A stretch of DNA of 64,000 bases from Ornithinimicrobium sp. F0845 (lineage in GTDB: Bacteria > Actinomycetota > Actinomycetes > Actinomycetales > Dermatophilaceae), in the NCBI RefSeq assembly GCF_023015765.1, contig NZ_JALKAL010000004.1, positions 62,001-126,000 on the forward strand. The letters run 5' to 3'. The first letter of the stretch is position 1, and every line of letters begins with the position of its first letter. Positions 43,510-52,535 of the stretch are shown in pieces. A model generated the notes under the pieces. It saw only the letters and a program-made list of their open reading frames with translations, was not told the DNA's origin and did not search any database. A program made the position numbers and the translations under genes.

Positions 43510-44447
43510 CGGACGGCTCCTCTCACGACGTGCTCGGGCCCGGCGTCCGGCTCACCGGTCAGGGACAGGTAGGCCGCCTCCAGGGACTCCCCCCGGGAGA
43601 TCGAGCCGACCTCGATCCCGGCCTCGACCAGCGCCCGGACGACGGGGGTGGTGCTGCCTTCGACCGACCGCGCGTGCACCGCCCCGCCACCGGCGTTGAC
43701 GTCGGTGACGCCCTCGGCCAGCTCCAGCACCCGCACGGCACTGTCCACGTCGGCGACCTCGATCACCAGGGTGGTGCCACCACCCCTCCCGCGGCGTAGC
43801 TCGGCCGGGGTCCCCTCCGACACGACCACGCCCTCGTGGAGGATGGCGACCCGGTCGCAGACCTGCTCGAGCTCGGCGAGCAGGTGGCTGGACAGGAGCA
43901 CGGTGCGCCCCTCGTCGCGCACCCGGGCGAGCAGCTCACGCACGTGCACCATGGCCTGCGGGTCCAACCCGTTGACGGGTTCGTCGAGGATGAGCAGGGG
44001 TGGGTCACCCAGCAGGGCCCCGGCGATGCCGAGACGCTGCTTCATGCCCAGGGAGTAGCCGGAGAAGCGGCTGTCCGCGCGCTCGCTCAACCCGACCGTC
44101 TCCAGGACCCGCTCGACGTCGGAGCGCGGATGACCGAGATACCGGGCCAGCAGCAGCAGGTTGTCGCGGCCGCTCAGGTGCGGATAGTAGGCGGGCGCCT
44201 CGATGAGCGACCCGACCAGCCGGCCGGTGGCGGTCCCGCCCGCGGGACGCCCCAACACGGTCGCGTGGCCCCCGCTCGGGGCGACCAGCCCCACGAGGAT
44301 GCGCATCAGGGTGGTCTTGCCGGCCCCGTTGCGACCCACCAGGCCGTAGACCTGCCCCGCGTCGATGGTCAGGTCGACGTCCCGCAGGGCGGTGACACCG
44401 CCCGGGTAGGCCTTGGACACGTCGGTGCACTGGACCGCGACAGTCAT
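43506..44447 (-). CDS. ABC transporter ATP-binding protein
   Basis: This 313-residue ATPase has Walker A (GRNGAGKTT), the signature YSLGMKQRLGIA, Walker B (LLILDEPVNGLD) and the H-loop (LLSSHLLAELEQ). It belongs to the CcmA/bacitracin-exporter branch. The ATG at 44447 has GGAGGACC upstream and overlaps the BAAT stop. With the permease at 42622-43509 it forms the export/immunity unit of the RiPP cluster. Confidence 0.93.
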   Translation of the reverse strand: MTVAVQCTDVSKAYPGGVTALRDVDLTIDAGQVYGLVGRNGAGKTTLMRILVGLVAPSGGHATVLGRPAGGTATGRLVGSLIEAPAYYPHLSGRDNLLLLARYLGHPRSDVERVLETVGLSERADSRFSGYSLGMKQRLGIAGALLGDPPLLILDEPVNGLDPQAMVHVRELLARVRDEGRTVLLSSHLLAELEQVCDRVAILHEGVVVSEGTPAELRRGRGGGTTLVIEVADVDSAVRVLELAEGVTDVNAGGGAVHARSVEGSTTPVVRALVEAGIEVGSISRGESLEAAYLSLTGEPDAGPEHVVRGAVR

Positions 44448-45820
44448 CGGGTCCTCCTTCCTGCACCGCCGGAGACGCCGGCGGGTGCTGGGTCGAGGTG
44501 TTCGGATGGATCGGTTGGGTCGCCGAAGCGCGTCCGCCAGCGGTCCAGGAAGTCCAGCTGCCGCACCCAGGCGTCGAGTGCGGCAGCGGCGTGCTGAGCG
44601 GGCTCCCCGCCGAAGTCGATGGCGAAGAAGGACGTCGGACGCATCCCTGTGGACGGCGGCAGCCCGGGGATCCCCATCGGGAAGGCCACGAAGTGCCCGA
44701 CCCCGGCATAGCGCACGTCCTCGGCGATCTCGGCGCGACCGTGCTCGTGCAGGCGCGCCAGAATCAGGTCGGCGAACTCCGCGGACGGCCAGAGCTGGTC
44801 CGCCTCGCCGCTGACCAGCAGGATGGGTCCGGTGCAGCGCTCCACCGGGATCCCGGCCCGGCGCACCCGGTCCGGGTGCCGCAGGTCCTCGCGGAAGGAG
44901 GCAACCTGCCGCATCGGCCGACGGCGCAGCATCCCCCAGGCGGTGCCGATCCAGTCGCGCACGCCGAGGGTCGAGGCGTTGAACGGCAGCGGGTCGGCGC
45001 CGCGCACCCAGGCGGCCTGGGTGAAGTCGGAGAAGTTGGCGGTCAGCCCCGGTTGCCGCAGTGCCGAGGGGGCCACCGCGATGACCGCACCGACCCTGGG
45101 GTTGTCGCTGGCCAGCTGCAGCGCCAGCTCGGCCCCCCGTGAGATCCCCACCACGGCGACCTCCCACCCGCTCACGTCGGGCCGGGCGAGCAGCCACGCG
45201 ACGGCGCCGTCGATGTCGTCGAGGTCGATCCCGACCAGCGTCGGCGGGCGGTCCTCGACCCCGAAGTAGGCCAGGGCGAGGACCACGTAGCCCTCGTCAG
45301 CCAGCAACGAGGCCGCGTGGTCGAGGCTGCCGCCGTCGGACCCGCCCAGCAGCAGCACGCCGGGATACGCCCGTTCGTCACGTGGCCGGTGCACCAACCC
45401 GACGAGTCCGGGACCGGCCACCGGCTCCTCCACGACCTCGCGACCGAAGTGCCGCTCGACCCGGTCCACCACGGCTACCTCTCCGGTCGCTGCGAGCTCG
45501 ACGGCGAACCGGTAGTGCAACGGGGTCGGACGCCGCTTGCGGAACAGCGCGGTCCCGTCCGCGGTCACCGACCACAGCGGCCCCGTGGGGTCGACACCGG
45601 CGTAGGAGCTCCCCGGCAGCGGGGCATCCCGTGCCAGGTCGACGATCCCCCGCTCGTCGGCGCGGAACCTCGAGCGGGAGGACCACTCCTGCAGCCCGCC
45701 GTCGGTCGTCGTCACGACCAGATCCGCCCGGGAGCGGGGCGGTAGCCCGTCGATCCGCACCGAGAGGTTGTCGTCGACCCTGGTCCGGCGCGGCGCCACC
45801 TGCAGGACGACGTCGCTCAC
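44444..45820 (-). CDS. Acyl-CoA thioesterase/BAAT-type alpha/beta hydrolase
   Basis: This 458-residue protein has an N-terminal BAAT-like beta domain (about 5-120) and a C-terminal alpha/beta-hydrolase domain with nucleophile Ser227 (VGISRGAEL), a later Asp (SGEADQLWPSAEF) and His (YAGVGHFVAFP). BAAT enzymes transfer or hydrolyse acyl groups. The start is a GTG at 45820 overlapping the upstream gene (GTGA). A BAAT-like hydrolase is an unusual member of a RiPP operon. It may acylate, deacylate or protect the product, or act in immunity. Function is unknown. Confidence 0.85.
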   Translation of the reverse strand: MSDVVLQVAPRRTRVDDNLSVRIDGLPPRSRADLVVTTTDGGLQEWSSRSRFRADERGIVDLARDAPLPGSSYAGVDPTGPLWSVTADGTALFRKRRPTPLHYRFAVELAATGEVAVVDRVERHFGREVVEEPVAGPGLVGLVHRPRDERAYPGVLLLGGSDGGSLDHAASLLADEGYVVLALAYFGVEDRPPTLVGIDLDDIDGAVAWLLARPDVSGWEVAVVGISRGAELALQLASDNPRVGAVIAVAPSALRQPGLTANFSDFTQAAWVRGADPLPFNASTLGVRDWIGTAWGMLRRRPMRQVASFREDLRHPDRVRRAGIPVERCTGPILLVSGEADQLWPSAEFADLILARLHEHGRAEIAEDVRYAGVGHFVAFPMGIPGLPPSTGMRPTSFFAIDFGGEPAQHAAAALDAWVRQLDFLDRWRTRFGDPTDPSEHLDPAPAGVSGGAGRRTR

Positions 45821-46965
45821 CACGGTACCTCCCCGGTGACCAGCAAGGTGACGCCGACCCACACGGTCCACAGCGTCACCACGCTCAGCAGGAGCACCAC
45901 GACGACGCCGTAGACCGGCACGACCCAACGGGCTGCGCCGTCGGCGACCGGGGCCGGGCGACGCCGCAGCACGGCCGTCCAGTAGGCCCGGCTCTCGTCC
46001 GCGACGTCCCAGACGCCCAGCGCATGACTCAGCGCCTTCTGCCCGTCCAGCCCCAGGACCGGGGCCAGGTTGACCAGCTGCGCCATCCCGCCCAGGACGA
46101 GCACCACCACGCACGTCTCCGCGACCGGGTGGCCGGCCGGCACCAGGAGCCAGGTCACGAAGACCGGCAGCAGCACGACCAGCCCGCCCAGGACCCCGGA
46201 GAGGGACACCACGACCCGCTGCCACCGGTGCGGCACCAGATAGATGTCCTCGACCTTGGTGTAGATCGTGATCAGCGGGAACCGCCAGGAGATGCCCATC
46301 TCGCGGCAGCGGCCGCCGTACCGGACGCAGGTCAGCGCGTGGGTGAACTCGTGCACGAGCAGGGAGAGCAGCACGACCACGACCCCCACGGCGACGGTGA
46401 CCGGAGCGCTGGCCCAGCTCGCGACATACCCCTCCCACAGCAGCGGCAAGCGCAGGCCGACGGTGAGCAGCATGAGCAGCACGAGTGCCGTCGCGACGGC
46501 CGCGGTCACCGGGTGCAGCAGCCACGCCGCCCGGCCCTGCAGCCAGCCGATCACCGGACCGGGGTCGATCAGCGGCACACGAACGCGCGTCACCCTGGGA
46601 GGCGTGACCCGGCCGGCCTGGTTCTGCTGGCGCAGCTGCTCGTATGCCGTGCGGCCGGCTTCCGCGTCCTCCCCCGGTGGCACGAGGAGCCGGCGGGCGT
46701 AGAGCAGTCCCATCAGCTGCTGCCAGGAGGCGTCGCCGAGGTCCTTGCCGAACGCGCCCCGGTAGTCCCGCTCGACGTCGCCGAAGGTGCGGGTGCCGTC
46801 CAGCCGGGTCAGCACGAAGGCCTCCCGGGGCGAGACCTGGAAGTAGCCGTCCGAGCGCACGTCGCGCACGACGTGCACCGTCTGGCCCAGCCTGCGGACC
46901 GGCGGCCCGACGGTGACCTCCGCGCCGAGGACCGGCGTGGGGTGCGGAGCCAGGGTGGAGGTCAT
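45817..46965 (-). CDS. RiPP-cluster M50-like membrane metalloprotease with N-terminal PqqD/RRE-like domain
   Basis: This 382-residue protein begins with a soluble PqqD/RRE-like region (about 20-100, SPREAFVLTRLDGTRTFGDV), then several membrane helices with HEFTH at 205-209 and NLAPVLGLDGQKAL later, together the zinc motifs of site-2-type M50 proteases. Proteins of this build are common in RiPP operons and are suspected leader peptidases or membrane maturases. It overlaps the upstream LanB C-terminal gene (TGATG) and the BAAT gene downstream. The RRE-like N-terminus suggests it binds the precursor leader. Confidence 0.82.
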   Translation of the reverse strand: MTSTLAPHPTPVLGAEVTVGPPVRRLGQTVHVVRDVRSDGYFQVSPREAFVLTRLDGTRTFGDVERDYRGAFGKDLGDASWQQLMGLLYARRLLVPPGEDAEAGRTAYEQLRQQNQAGRVTPPRVTRVRVPLIDPGPVIGWLQGRAAWLLHPVTAAVATALVLLMLLTVGLRLPLLWEGYVASWASAPVTVAVGVVVVLLSLLVHEFTHALTCVRYGGRCREMGISWRFPLITIYTKVEDIYLVPHRWQRVVVSLSGVLGGLVVLLPVFVTWLLVPAGHPVAETCVVVLVLGGMAQLVNLAPVLGLDGQKALSHALGVWDVADESRAYWTAVLRRRPAPVADGAARWVVPVYGVVVVLLLSVVTLWTVWVGVTLLVTGEVPW

Positions 46966-48044
46966 CAGGCCACGTCCGAGCGGAGGCTCTCCAGGTAGCG
47001 GGCCAGCAGGTGGGAGAGGTAGACCTCCTCGACGATGCTGACCCCGAGCCGGTTGTTCGTCATGTGGATGAACGGCACCAGCATCGTGCGGAGGGTGACC
47101 TCCGGGTCGGTCGTGACCACCCGGTCGCCCTCCAGCACGCGCTCGGGGAAGATCAGGTCCCCGGCCCGTGTCGCCGCCAGGACCTGGTCCCGCACCCGCG
47201 CCATGTGCACGGCCCAGTCGCCGAGGAACCCGGGCAGGCTCTCGGGCCGGCCCGCCTCGATCGCGCCACGCACGGCCGTGAGCCGCTCCGCCAGCGGGCC
47301 GGCCATCTCCTGGTAGTTGGTCTCGAACCCGTCCCGGGTGGGTGAGTCCTTGGCCAGCATGGTGGTCTCCCACATCGTCTGGTAACCCTCGTGGAAGCGG
47401 GTCCCGTCCTCGGGCCGCGGGAGGAAGGTCAGGGTGCTGACCGCCATCAGCTGCAGGGCCAGCCCGAACATCACGTTGCGCACGTGCAGGTTGGTGGTGG
47501 CCACCAGCCGCAGCACGGTGTCGCTGGACTGCTCGAAGTGCTGCTCGGCGAGCCGCACCCCGTGGGGACCGCCGTACTTGACGTACTCCGGCTCGTAGGG
47601 GTACTCGGCGACGGTGTTGCTCTCCTGCATCGGCATCGCGCCGTCGGCGCCGTACTTCTCCTCCCAGTCGGCCTCGGAGTACTCCATGAGGAACATGTCC
47701 TTGTACAGCGTGCCGAGCACCGTCGGGTCGCTCTTGTAGAGCGACGGCCGGGTCTTGATGAAGGTCTCCGCGGCGTGCTGTGCGCGGGCCAGGACGACCG
47801 CGCGGTCGTCGGGGTCGCGGGGGTGCAGGCGGAGCCGGATGTGCGGCCCCTCCATCCAGTAGCGGATGAAGAACCAGCCGTCGATCAGGCCCTCCTCGCG
47901 CAGGGTGTCGACCAGTGGCTGGACGCACTCCTCCAGCAGCGGGTTGGAGTTGCTGCTGTAGAAGATGTGCAGCGCGACCCAGTCCTGCGCCACGGGTGGC
48001 TCCGGGAGTGTCGCCGGGGGCAGGGGGGCGGTTGACGTGGTCAT
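46965..48044 (-). CDS. Thiopeptide-type bacteriocin biosynthesis domain protein (split LanB elimination part)
   Basis: This 359-residue protein matches the SpaB_C/thiopeptide-type domain: VALHIFYSSNSNPLLEECV, FFIRYWMEGPHIRLRLHPRD near the N-terminus, and GWFF. In split LanB systems this part removes glutamate from glutamylated Ser/Thr to give dehydroalanine/dehydrobutyrine. Related proteins of similar size instead form the pyridine ring of thiopeptides ([4+2] cyclase). Only one such protein is present here, so the elimination role is preferred. Start by ATGA overlap with the LanB N-terminal gene. Confidence 0.85.
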   Translation of the reverse strand: MTTSTAPLPPATLPEPPVAQDWVALHIFYSSNSNPLLEECVQPLVDTLREEGLIDGWFFIRYWMEGPHIRLRLHPRDPDDRAVVLARAQHAAETFIKTRPSLYKSDPTVLGTLYKDMFLMEYSEADWEEKYGADGAMPMQESNTVAEYPYEPEYVKYGGPHGVRLAEQHFEQSSDTVLRLVATTNLHVRNVMFGLALQLMAVSTLTFLPRPEDGTRFHEGYQTMWETTMLAKDSPTRDGFETNYQEMAGPLAERLTAVRGAIEAGRPESLPGFLGDWAVHMARVRDQVLAATRAGDLIFPERVLEGDRVVTTDPEVTLRTMLVPFIHMTNNRLGVSIVEEVYLSHLLARYLESLRSDVA

Positions 48045-50872
48045 GAGCGGGACCCTTCCGTGATGATCAGCTCGAAGGTCTGTTCTGAGACGTAGGAGCC
48101 GTGCTCGGTGGTCAGCCACAGGGCGTCCGGCCCCGGGAGCATCTCGTTGAACACGATCCGGGCGGTGTCCTGGCGCAGCATGTCGTCGAGCAGCTGCAGG
48201 CAGGACTCACTGGTGAAGTCGACATACTGAGGCTTGCCGCGGCTGGCGCTCATCGTGGCACCGTCGGTGCCGGGCCTGGTCTGTTCGGGGCTGTCCGGCT
48301 GGTCGTCCGGCTCCTCGGCGGCGCCGGCCGACAGGGTGGCGAAGACGTAGCGCGGCAGCCCGTGCTCGGCGCGGAAGCGCTGCCACTCCAGGTACCACCG
48401 GGCGGCCGAGTCGAAGTCCCGGCGGTGCGGCAGCTTGGCGGGGTTGGCCTTCCAGGTCTCGCGGACCAGGACGACGTCGCCGTAGCGCACCCGGGGATGT
48501 GAGCTGATCACCTGCTCGCCCAGCGGGGCGTCGGTCCCGCTCCACAGGTCGAGCTGGGCCATCTTGTTGAGCGAGAAGAGGAGCAGCACGCGCTGGATGT
48601 CGGACAGCGCGAACGGCAGCAGGAAACCGAGGTAGACCGGGATGACGCGCTGTCCGAGCCGCGGACAGAACAGCACCAGCTCCTCGGTGTCCGGGTCGTG
48701 GCGCACCTCCAGGTCGGAGACGTAGATCCGGTGTGCCTCCGACCGGCTCGTCACCTCGCCGGGGCAGACGATCTCATAGGGCGTCACGGCCGGGTGCAGG
48801 TTGAGGTTCGTGGTGTCCACCCCACCGGTGATCTCGGCGAACACCGCGCCGTCGGGCTGCTGCTCCAGCAGGTGCGCCCGCAGGTCCTCGACCAGACCCG
48901 AGCCCGGCTGCTCGTCCTGCGCCAGGGCGTGCAGGAAGCGGGAGAACATCAGGGACAGACCGGTGTAGGACTTGTTCAGGACGACGCCGGGCCGCTCCCC
49001 GCCGCTGAACTGGGCGAAGAAGCTGCGTGGGTCGGGGTCACCGGACCCGACGGGCAGCTCGGCGACGATGTCGTCGAAGAACTCGTCGGTCAGCACCAGC
49101 TCCTGGTGCACGTCCTCGAGGGCGGAGAAGGCCCGCCGCATGCCCCGGATCAGCGCCAGCCGCGCACGGTGCAGGGCGTCGACCTCCTCCAGGTCCAGCC
49201 AGTTGGGCGGCGGCGCGGGGAGACCGTCGTCGTCGGTGAGGGGCGGTCCGCTCGTGGTCTTCATGAACTCGTCGAAGATGTCGAGGTGGAAGTCCTGGAC
49301 CAGCTTGACCAGGTCGTAACAGACCCCGCCACGACCGAACCGCACCGTGAAGAACCCGTTGAGCAGGTAGCGCTGCGGCGCGAGCGCGTCGAACACCGGC
49401 AGGATGCTCGCGACCCGGCCGAGCGCCGGGGCCAGGTCCTGCTCCCACCGGGAGCGGGCGGCCAGGACCTCGTGGCCCTCGGGGGTGGCGTCCTCGTAGA
49501 TGAGGGTCTGCGGCACCGAACCGTCCGGGGCGCCCAGCGAGGTCATCAGCTCCTCGAGCTCGGCGCGGGTGTCCCGGAGCAGGTCGCGGCGATCGTGCGC
49601 GCAGGCGCCGGCAAACCGCTCCACGAGTCCGCTGACCCGGTCGAGTCGTCCGGCGACGTCGTCGGCCCACGGGCGGCCGATCCCCCGCAGTCCGGTCGTG
49701 AAGGCACGGATCGGGTCGTCGGCGTGCAGGTCGACCTGCAGCTGTGGTGTCGTGACCAGGTCCAGGCGGACCACGGAGGTGAGGAACCGGTCGATGTCCT
49801 CCCGGGAGGCGCCCTCGAGCCGCTCGTGCATCGCCTCCGCCACCTGGCCCAGCGTGGTGCCCGGTGCGGCGGTGAGCACCTCGATCAGCTGGGCCAGCAG
49901 CTGGCCGGCCGCCAGGTAGAACACGTTCTCCTGCATCGAGTCCAGGTTGACGGCACCGGCGTCCGCCCGGCTGGTGACCCGGCGGCGGCGCAGGTAGCGC
50001 AGCCGCTCTGAGCGGACCTCCCACCCGGTCACCAGCTCCAGCGGCAGGTCCTGGCTGTGGTCCGGGTGCGCCCGCAGGGCCTCCACCACCCGCGGGACGA
50101 CCGCCACGTTGAGCCGGGTGCTGCCCACGACGCGGCTCAGGTCACCGGAGCCGGCGATGAGCTCCTGGGTCTCCTCCGACAGCCGGCCGTGGGCCACGGT
50201 CGTCAGGGTGCTGAACGGGCTGGTCTTGCAGGCGGTGCGGTAGACGTAGTGCAGCAGGGAGCGTGCCTGCTTGCGGGACCTCTTGGTCTCCCGTCCGGAG
50301 GAGACGCTGTGGGCGTAGTCCCCCAGCCGCGCGTCCAGCAGCGGCGAGGCCAGCGTGAGGCCCTGCCGGAACACCTCGGTCTCGGCCAGGTCGAGCAGGT
50401 GCTGACGGGCCTCCGTGACGTCCTCGGCCAGCTGGGCGTCACCGCGAGACACGGCCTCGTGCAGGTCGGCGCAGTCGGTGAGCCACCGTCCCACGGCCGC
50501 CTGCAGCTCGGCGCCGTGCACCGCCACCGCCTCGAGGGCGGCCTCCGGGTCGCGCGGGAGCCGCTGGTTGTGCACGTCGCGACGCAGCTTCAGCAGCGCC
50601 TGGCGGTTCGTGTGGTCGGGGTTGCCCCCGATGGCCGCCTCCAGCAGCAACCCGATCCGCTCCCCGGCGGCGGCGAGCCGGGACTCGGTGGCCAGGACCT
50701 CCCGGGCCCAGGCCTGGGCGCGCGGGCTGGCGAGCCCGGACACCACGTCATACGGCAGCCCACCGGACCGGGAGACGAAGTGCGGGTTGAAGGTGCAGTC
50801 TCGGGCGGGGGCGGACGGGTCACCGCGGCGCTGCGCGGGCCGGGTCTCTGGTCGGACATCCAGCTCGGTCAT
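48041..50872 (-). CDS. Lantibiotic dehydratase N-terminal (glutamylation) protein
   Basis: This 943-residue protein has the LanB dehydratase core. KTSPFST at 216-222 is the classic signature. The rest matches the tRNA-dependent Ser/Thr glutamylation domain. It does not end in the SpaB_C domain, which is encoded by the next gene, so this is a split LanB as in goadsporin and thiopeptide clusters. It uses glutamyl-tRNA to activate core Ser/Thr. The ATG at 50872 overlaps the SagB-type dehydrogenase stop (ATGA). With cores of up to 18 Ser and 4 Thr the load on this enzyme would be exceptional. Confidence 0.9.
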   Translation of the reverse strand: MTELDVRPETRPAQRRGDPSAPARDCTFNPHFVSRSGGLPYDVVSGLASPRAQAWAREVLATESRLAAAGERIGLLLEAAIGGNPDHTNRQALLKLRRDVHNQRLPRDPEAALEAVAVHGAELQAAVGRWLTDCADLHEAVSRGDAQLAEDVTEARQHLLDLAETEVFRQGLTLASPLLDARLGDYAHSVSSGRETKRSRKQARSLLHYVYRTACKTSPFSTLTTVAHGRLSEETQELIAGSGDLSRVVGSTRLNVAVVPRVVEALRAHPDHSQDLPLELVTGWEVRSERLRYLRRRRVTSRADAGAVNLDSMQENVFYLAAGQLLAQLIEVLTAAPGTTLGQVAEAMHERLEGASREDIDRFLTSVVRLDLVTTPQLQVDLHADDPIRAFTTGLRGIGRPWADDVAGRLDRVSGLVERFAGACAHDRRDLLRDTRAELEELMTSLGAPDGSVPQTLIYEDATPEGHEVLAARSRWEQDLAPALGRVASILPVFDALAPQRYLLNGFFTVRFGRGGVCYDLVKLVQDFHLDIFDEFMKTTSGPPLTDDDGLPAPPPNWLDLEEVDALHRARLALIRGMRRAFSALEDVHQELVLTDEFFDDIVAELPVGSGDPDPRSFFAQFSGGERPGVVLNKSYTGLSLMFSRFLHALAQDEQPGSGLVEDLRAHLLEQQPDGAVFAEITGGVDTTNLNLHPAVTPYEIVCPGEVTSRSEAHRIYVSDLEVRHDPDTEELVLFCPRLGQRVIPVYLGFLLPFALSDIQRVLLLFSLNKMAQLDLWSGTDAPLGEQVISSHPRVRYGDVVLVRETWKANPAKLPHRRDFDSAARWYLEWQRFRAEHGLPRYVFATLSAGAAEEPDDQPDSPEQTRPGTDGATMSASRGKPQYVDFTSESCLQLLDDMLRQDTARIVFNEMLPGPDALWLTTEHGSYVSEQTFELIITEGSRS

Positions 50873-52485
50873 CGGGCGTTCTCCTCTGCCAGGCGCAGGT
50901 GCAGCTCGGCACCCACGGTGTCTTCGTGACCGACCATCAGGATGAGCATCGGCCACTCCGCCGTGGCGTCGTCGGCCTCCAAGGAGGCGGTGCCGAACGC
51001 CTCCCCGTAGGAGGTGTTGTCAAAGCCGAGGGCGGCCCCACAGCCGAGGCCGCGGGCGGCGGCGGCCAGGTAGCCGTACTGCGTCGCGGCGCCGATCGCG
51101 GCGTTCTGCAGCCGCAGGCCCCGGGGCCCGTAGTGGTCGATGATCTGGCCGGGCCGGGCTGTCAGCACGATGACCGCGGCGATCCGCGCCATGTCGTAGT
51201 TGCGCAGGAAGTAGTTGCCCTGCAGGAAGAGCTCCAGGCCCGCCTCGAGGGTCTGCGCCAGCTCCCCGGTGGAGCGGTCGTAGCGGTAGATCCCCTGGGC
51301 GACGTCGGCGACGTTGGTCGCGCAGACCCAGGTGCGGACCAGGCCGTCGGGCAGCTCACCGGTGACGCCGAAACCGTCGTTGGCCGCGTTGACCGCGTCC
51401 AGGACGTTGCGCAGGTCCCCCTGGCTGATCGGCGGGTCCGCGGTGAAGCGCCCGAAGCTGCTGCGCCGCCGCAGCAGGGCCTCGCGCAGCGGCATCTCGC
51501 CCAGGGGCTGTGCGGGCAGCACCACCCGCGGAGCGGAGTCAGCGACCCCGCGACCCGGGTCCTTAGGAGGTGGTGGTGGCACCTGCCAGGGGTTGTCGGC
51601 AGCGGCGGCGGCCAGGATCTCGGACTGGATGTCGTCGATCACCTCGAAGCTGCGTGGCGCCCGTGACTTCTCGTGCGCCTCGTGCCGCGTGGTCCGGCTG
51701 TGGCGTCCGCTGCCCCCCGTGGTGCCGCCCATCGGCACCGGCACGACGCTGACCGTGCTCTCGGCGTAGCCGTCCAGGCCCAGCAGGTCGTTCAGCTCGT
51801 GCTCGTCGAACCACAGGTTCGCACGCAGCGGCAGACCCTGGTTGCGGCACCACAGCTCCCAGGTCGCCAGGACGGTGCCGATGTCCATCGCGGTCACGTG
51901 CGGGGAGAAGCTGTTGTACTTGAACGCGTTCTGCCAGAACTTGATGGACAGCAGCAGGTAGCTGCCGGCGCCCGTGGCGTGCGGTCCCAGCGAGTCCTGG
52001 ATCCGCCCGACGTAGTTGCCGGTGGCCAGTCGGCTGAGCGAGTGCCGGGCGCTGTTCCAGTTGTAGATGCCCGGGACCAGTCCCTGCTCGCCGCTGGTCA
52101 CCAGGTAGATTTCGAGCGGATAGAGGCCGCCGCCGGAGGCCGTCCCCCGCGACCAGACCGCCCGGTCGTACCACGGCATCGCGGGCACGTCGTCGTTGCG
52201 GTGGACCGCCGCACGGCGGCCCGACAGGCCGTAGGAGTGCCAGAGCATGCTGCCGAGCGAGGCCAGGTCGAAGTCGCCGCTCCGCTCCCGTCCCGGGCAG
52301 CCGAGCGCATAGCCGAGTGTGCGGTCCACGGCCGGGGCGTGCCGCGGCAGCGCGATCGACTGGGTGCCGGGATACACCTTGTAGCGGCGCGGTTGGTCGT
52401 CCCAGGGCACGTCATACTCCAACGGGGCCATCGGGACGCGGCCACGGCGCAGGATGTCGTGCATGTAGGTGGCGGTTGCGGTCAT
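50869..52485 (-). CDS. SagB-type azoline dehydrogenase, two nitroreductase domains
   Basis: This 538-residue flavoprotein has two SagB/ThcOx-like nitroreductase domains (about 90-260 and 330-530), joined by a proline-rich linker (WQVPPPPPKDPGRG). These FMN enzymes oxidise thiazolines/oxazolines to thiazoles/oxazoles. The first half has TASGGGLYPLEIYLVTSGE and the second LRNVLDAVNAANDGFGV. I use the ATG at 52485 with GAAGGAG; a TGATG-coupled ATG at 52536 is an alternative. Duplicated SagB halves occur in several actinobacterial LAP clusters. Its presence indicates aromatic azoles in the product. Confidence 0.9.
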   Translation of the reverse strand: MTATATYMHDILRRGRVPMAPLEYDVPWDDQPRRYKVYPGTQSIALPRHAPAVDRTLGYALGCPGRERSGDFDLASLGSMLWHSYGLSGRRAAVHRNDDVPAMPWYDRAVWSRGTASGGGLYPLEIYLVTSGEQGLVPGIYNWNSARHSLSRLATGNYVGRIQDSLGPHATGAGSYLLLSIKFWQNAFKYNSFSPHVTAMDIGTVLATWELWCRNQGLPLRANLWFDEHELNDLLGLDGYAESTVSVVPVPMGGTTGGSGRHSRTTRHEAHEKSRAPRSFEVIDDIQSEILAAAAADNPWQVPPPPPKDPGRGVADSAPRVVLPAQPLGEMPLREALLRRRSSFGRFTADPPISQGDLRNVLDAVNAANDGFGVTGELPDGLVRTWVCATNVADVAQGIYRYDRSTGELAQTLEAGLELFLQGNYFLRNYDMARIAAVIVLTARPGQIIDHYGPRGLRLQNAAIGAATQYGYLAAAARGLGCGAALGFDNTSYGEAFGTASLEADDATAEWPMLILMVGHEDTVGAELHLRLAEENAR

Positions 52486-52535
52486 CGTGGACTCCTTCTC
52501 CAGGGTCGCGGTGCGCTGCGGTGCTGGCGGGTGCA

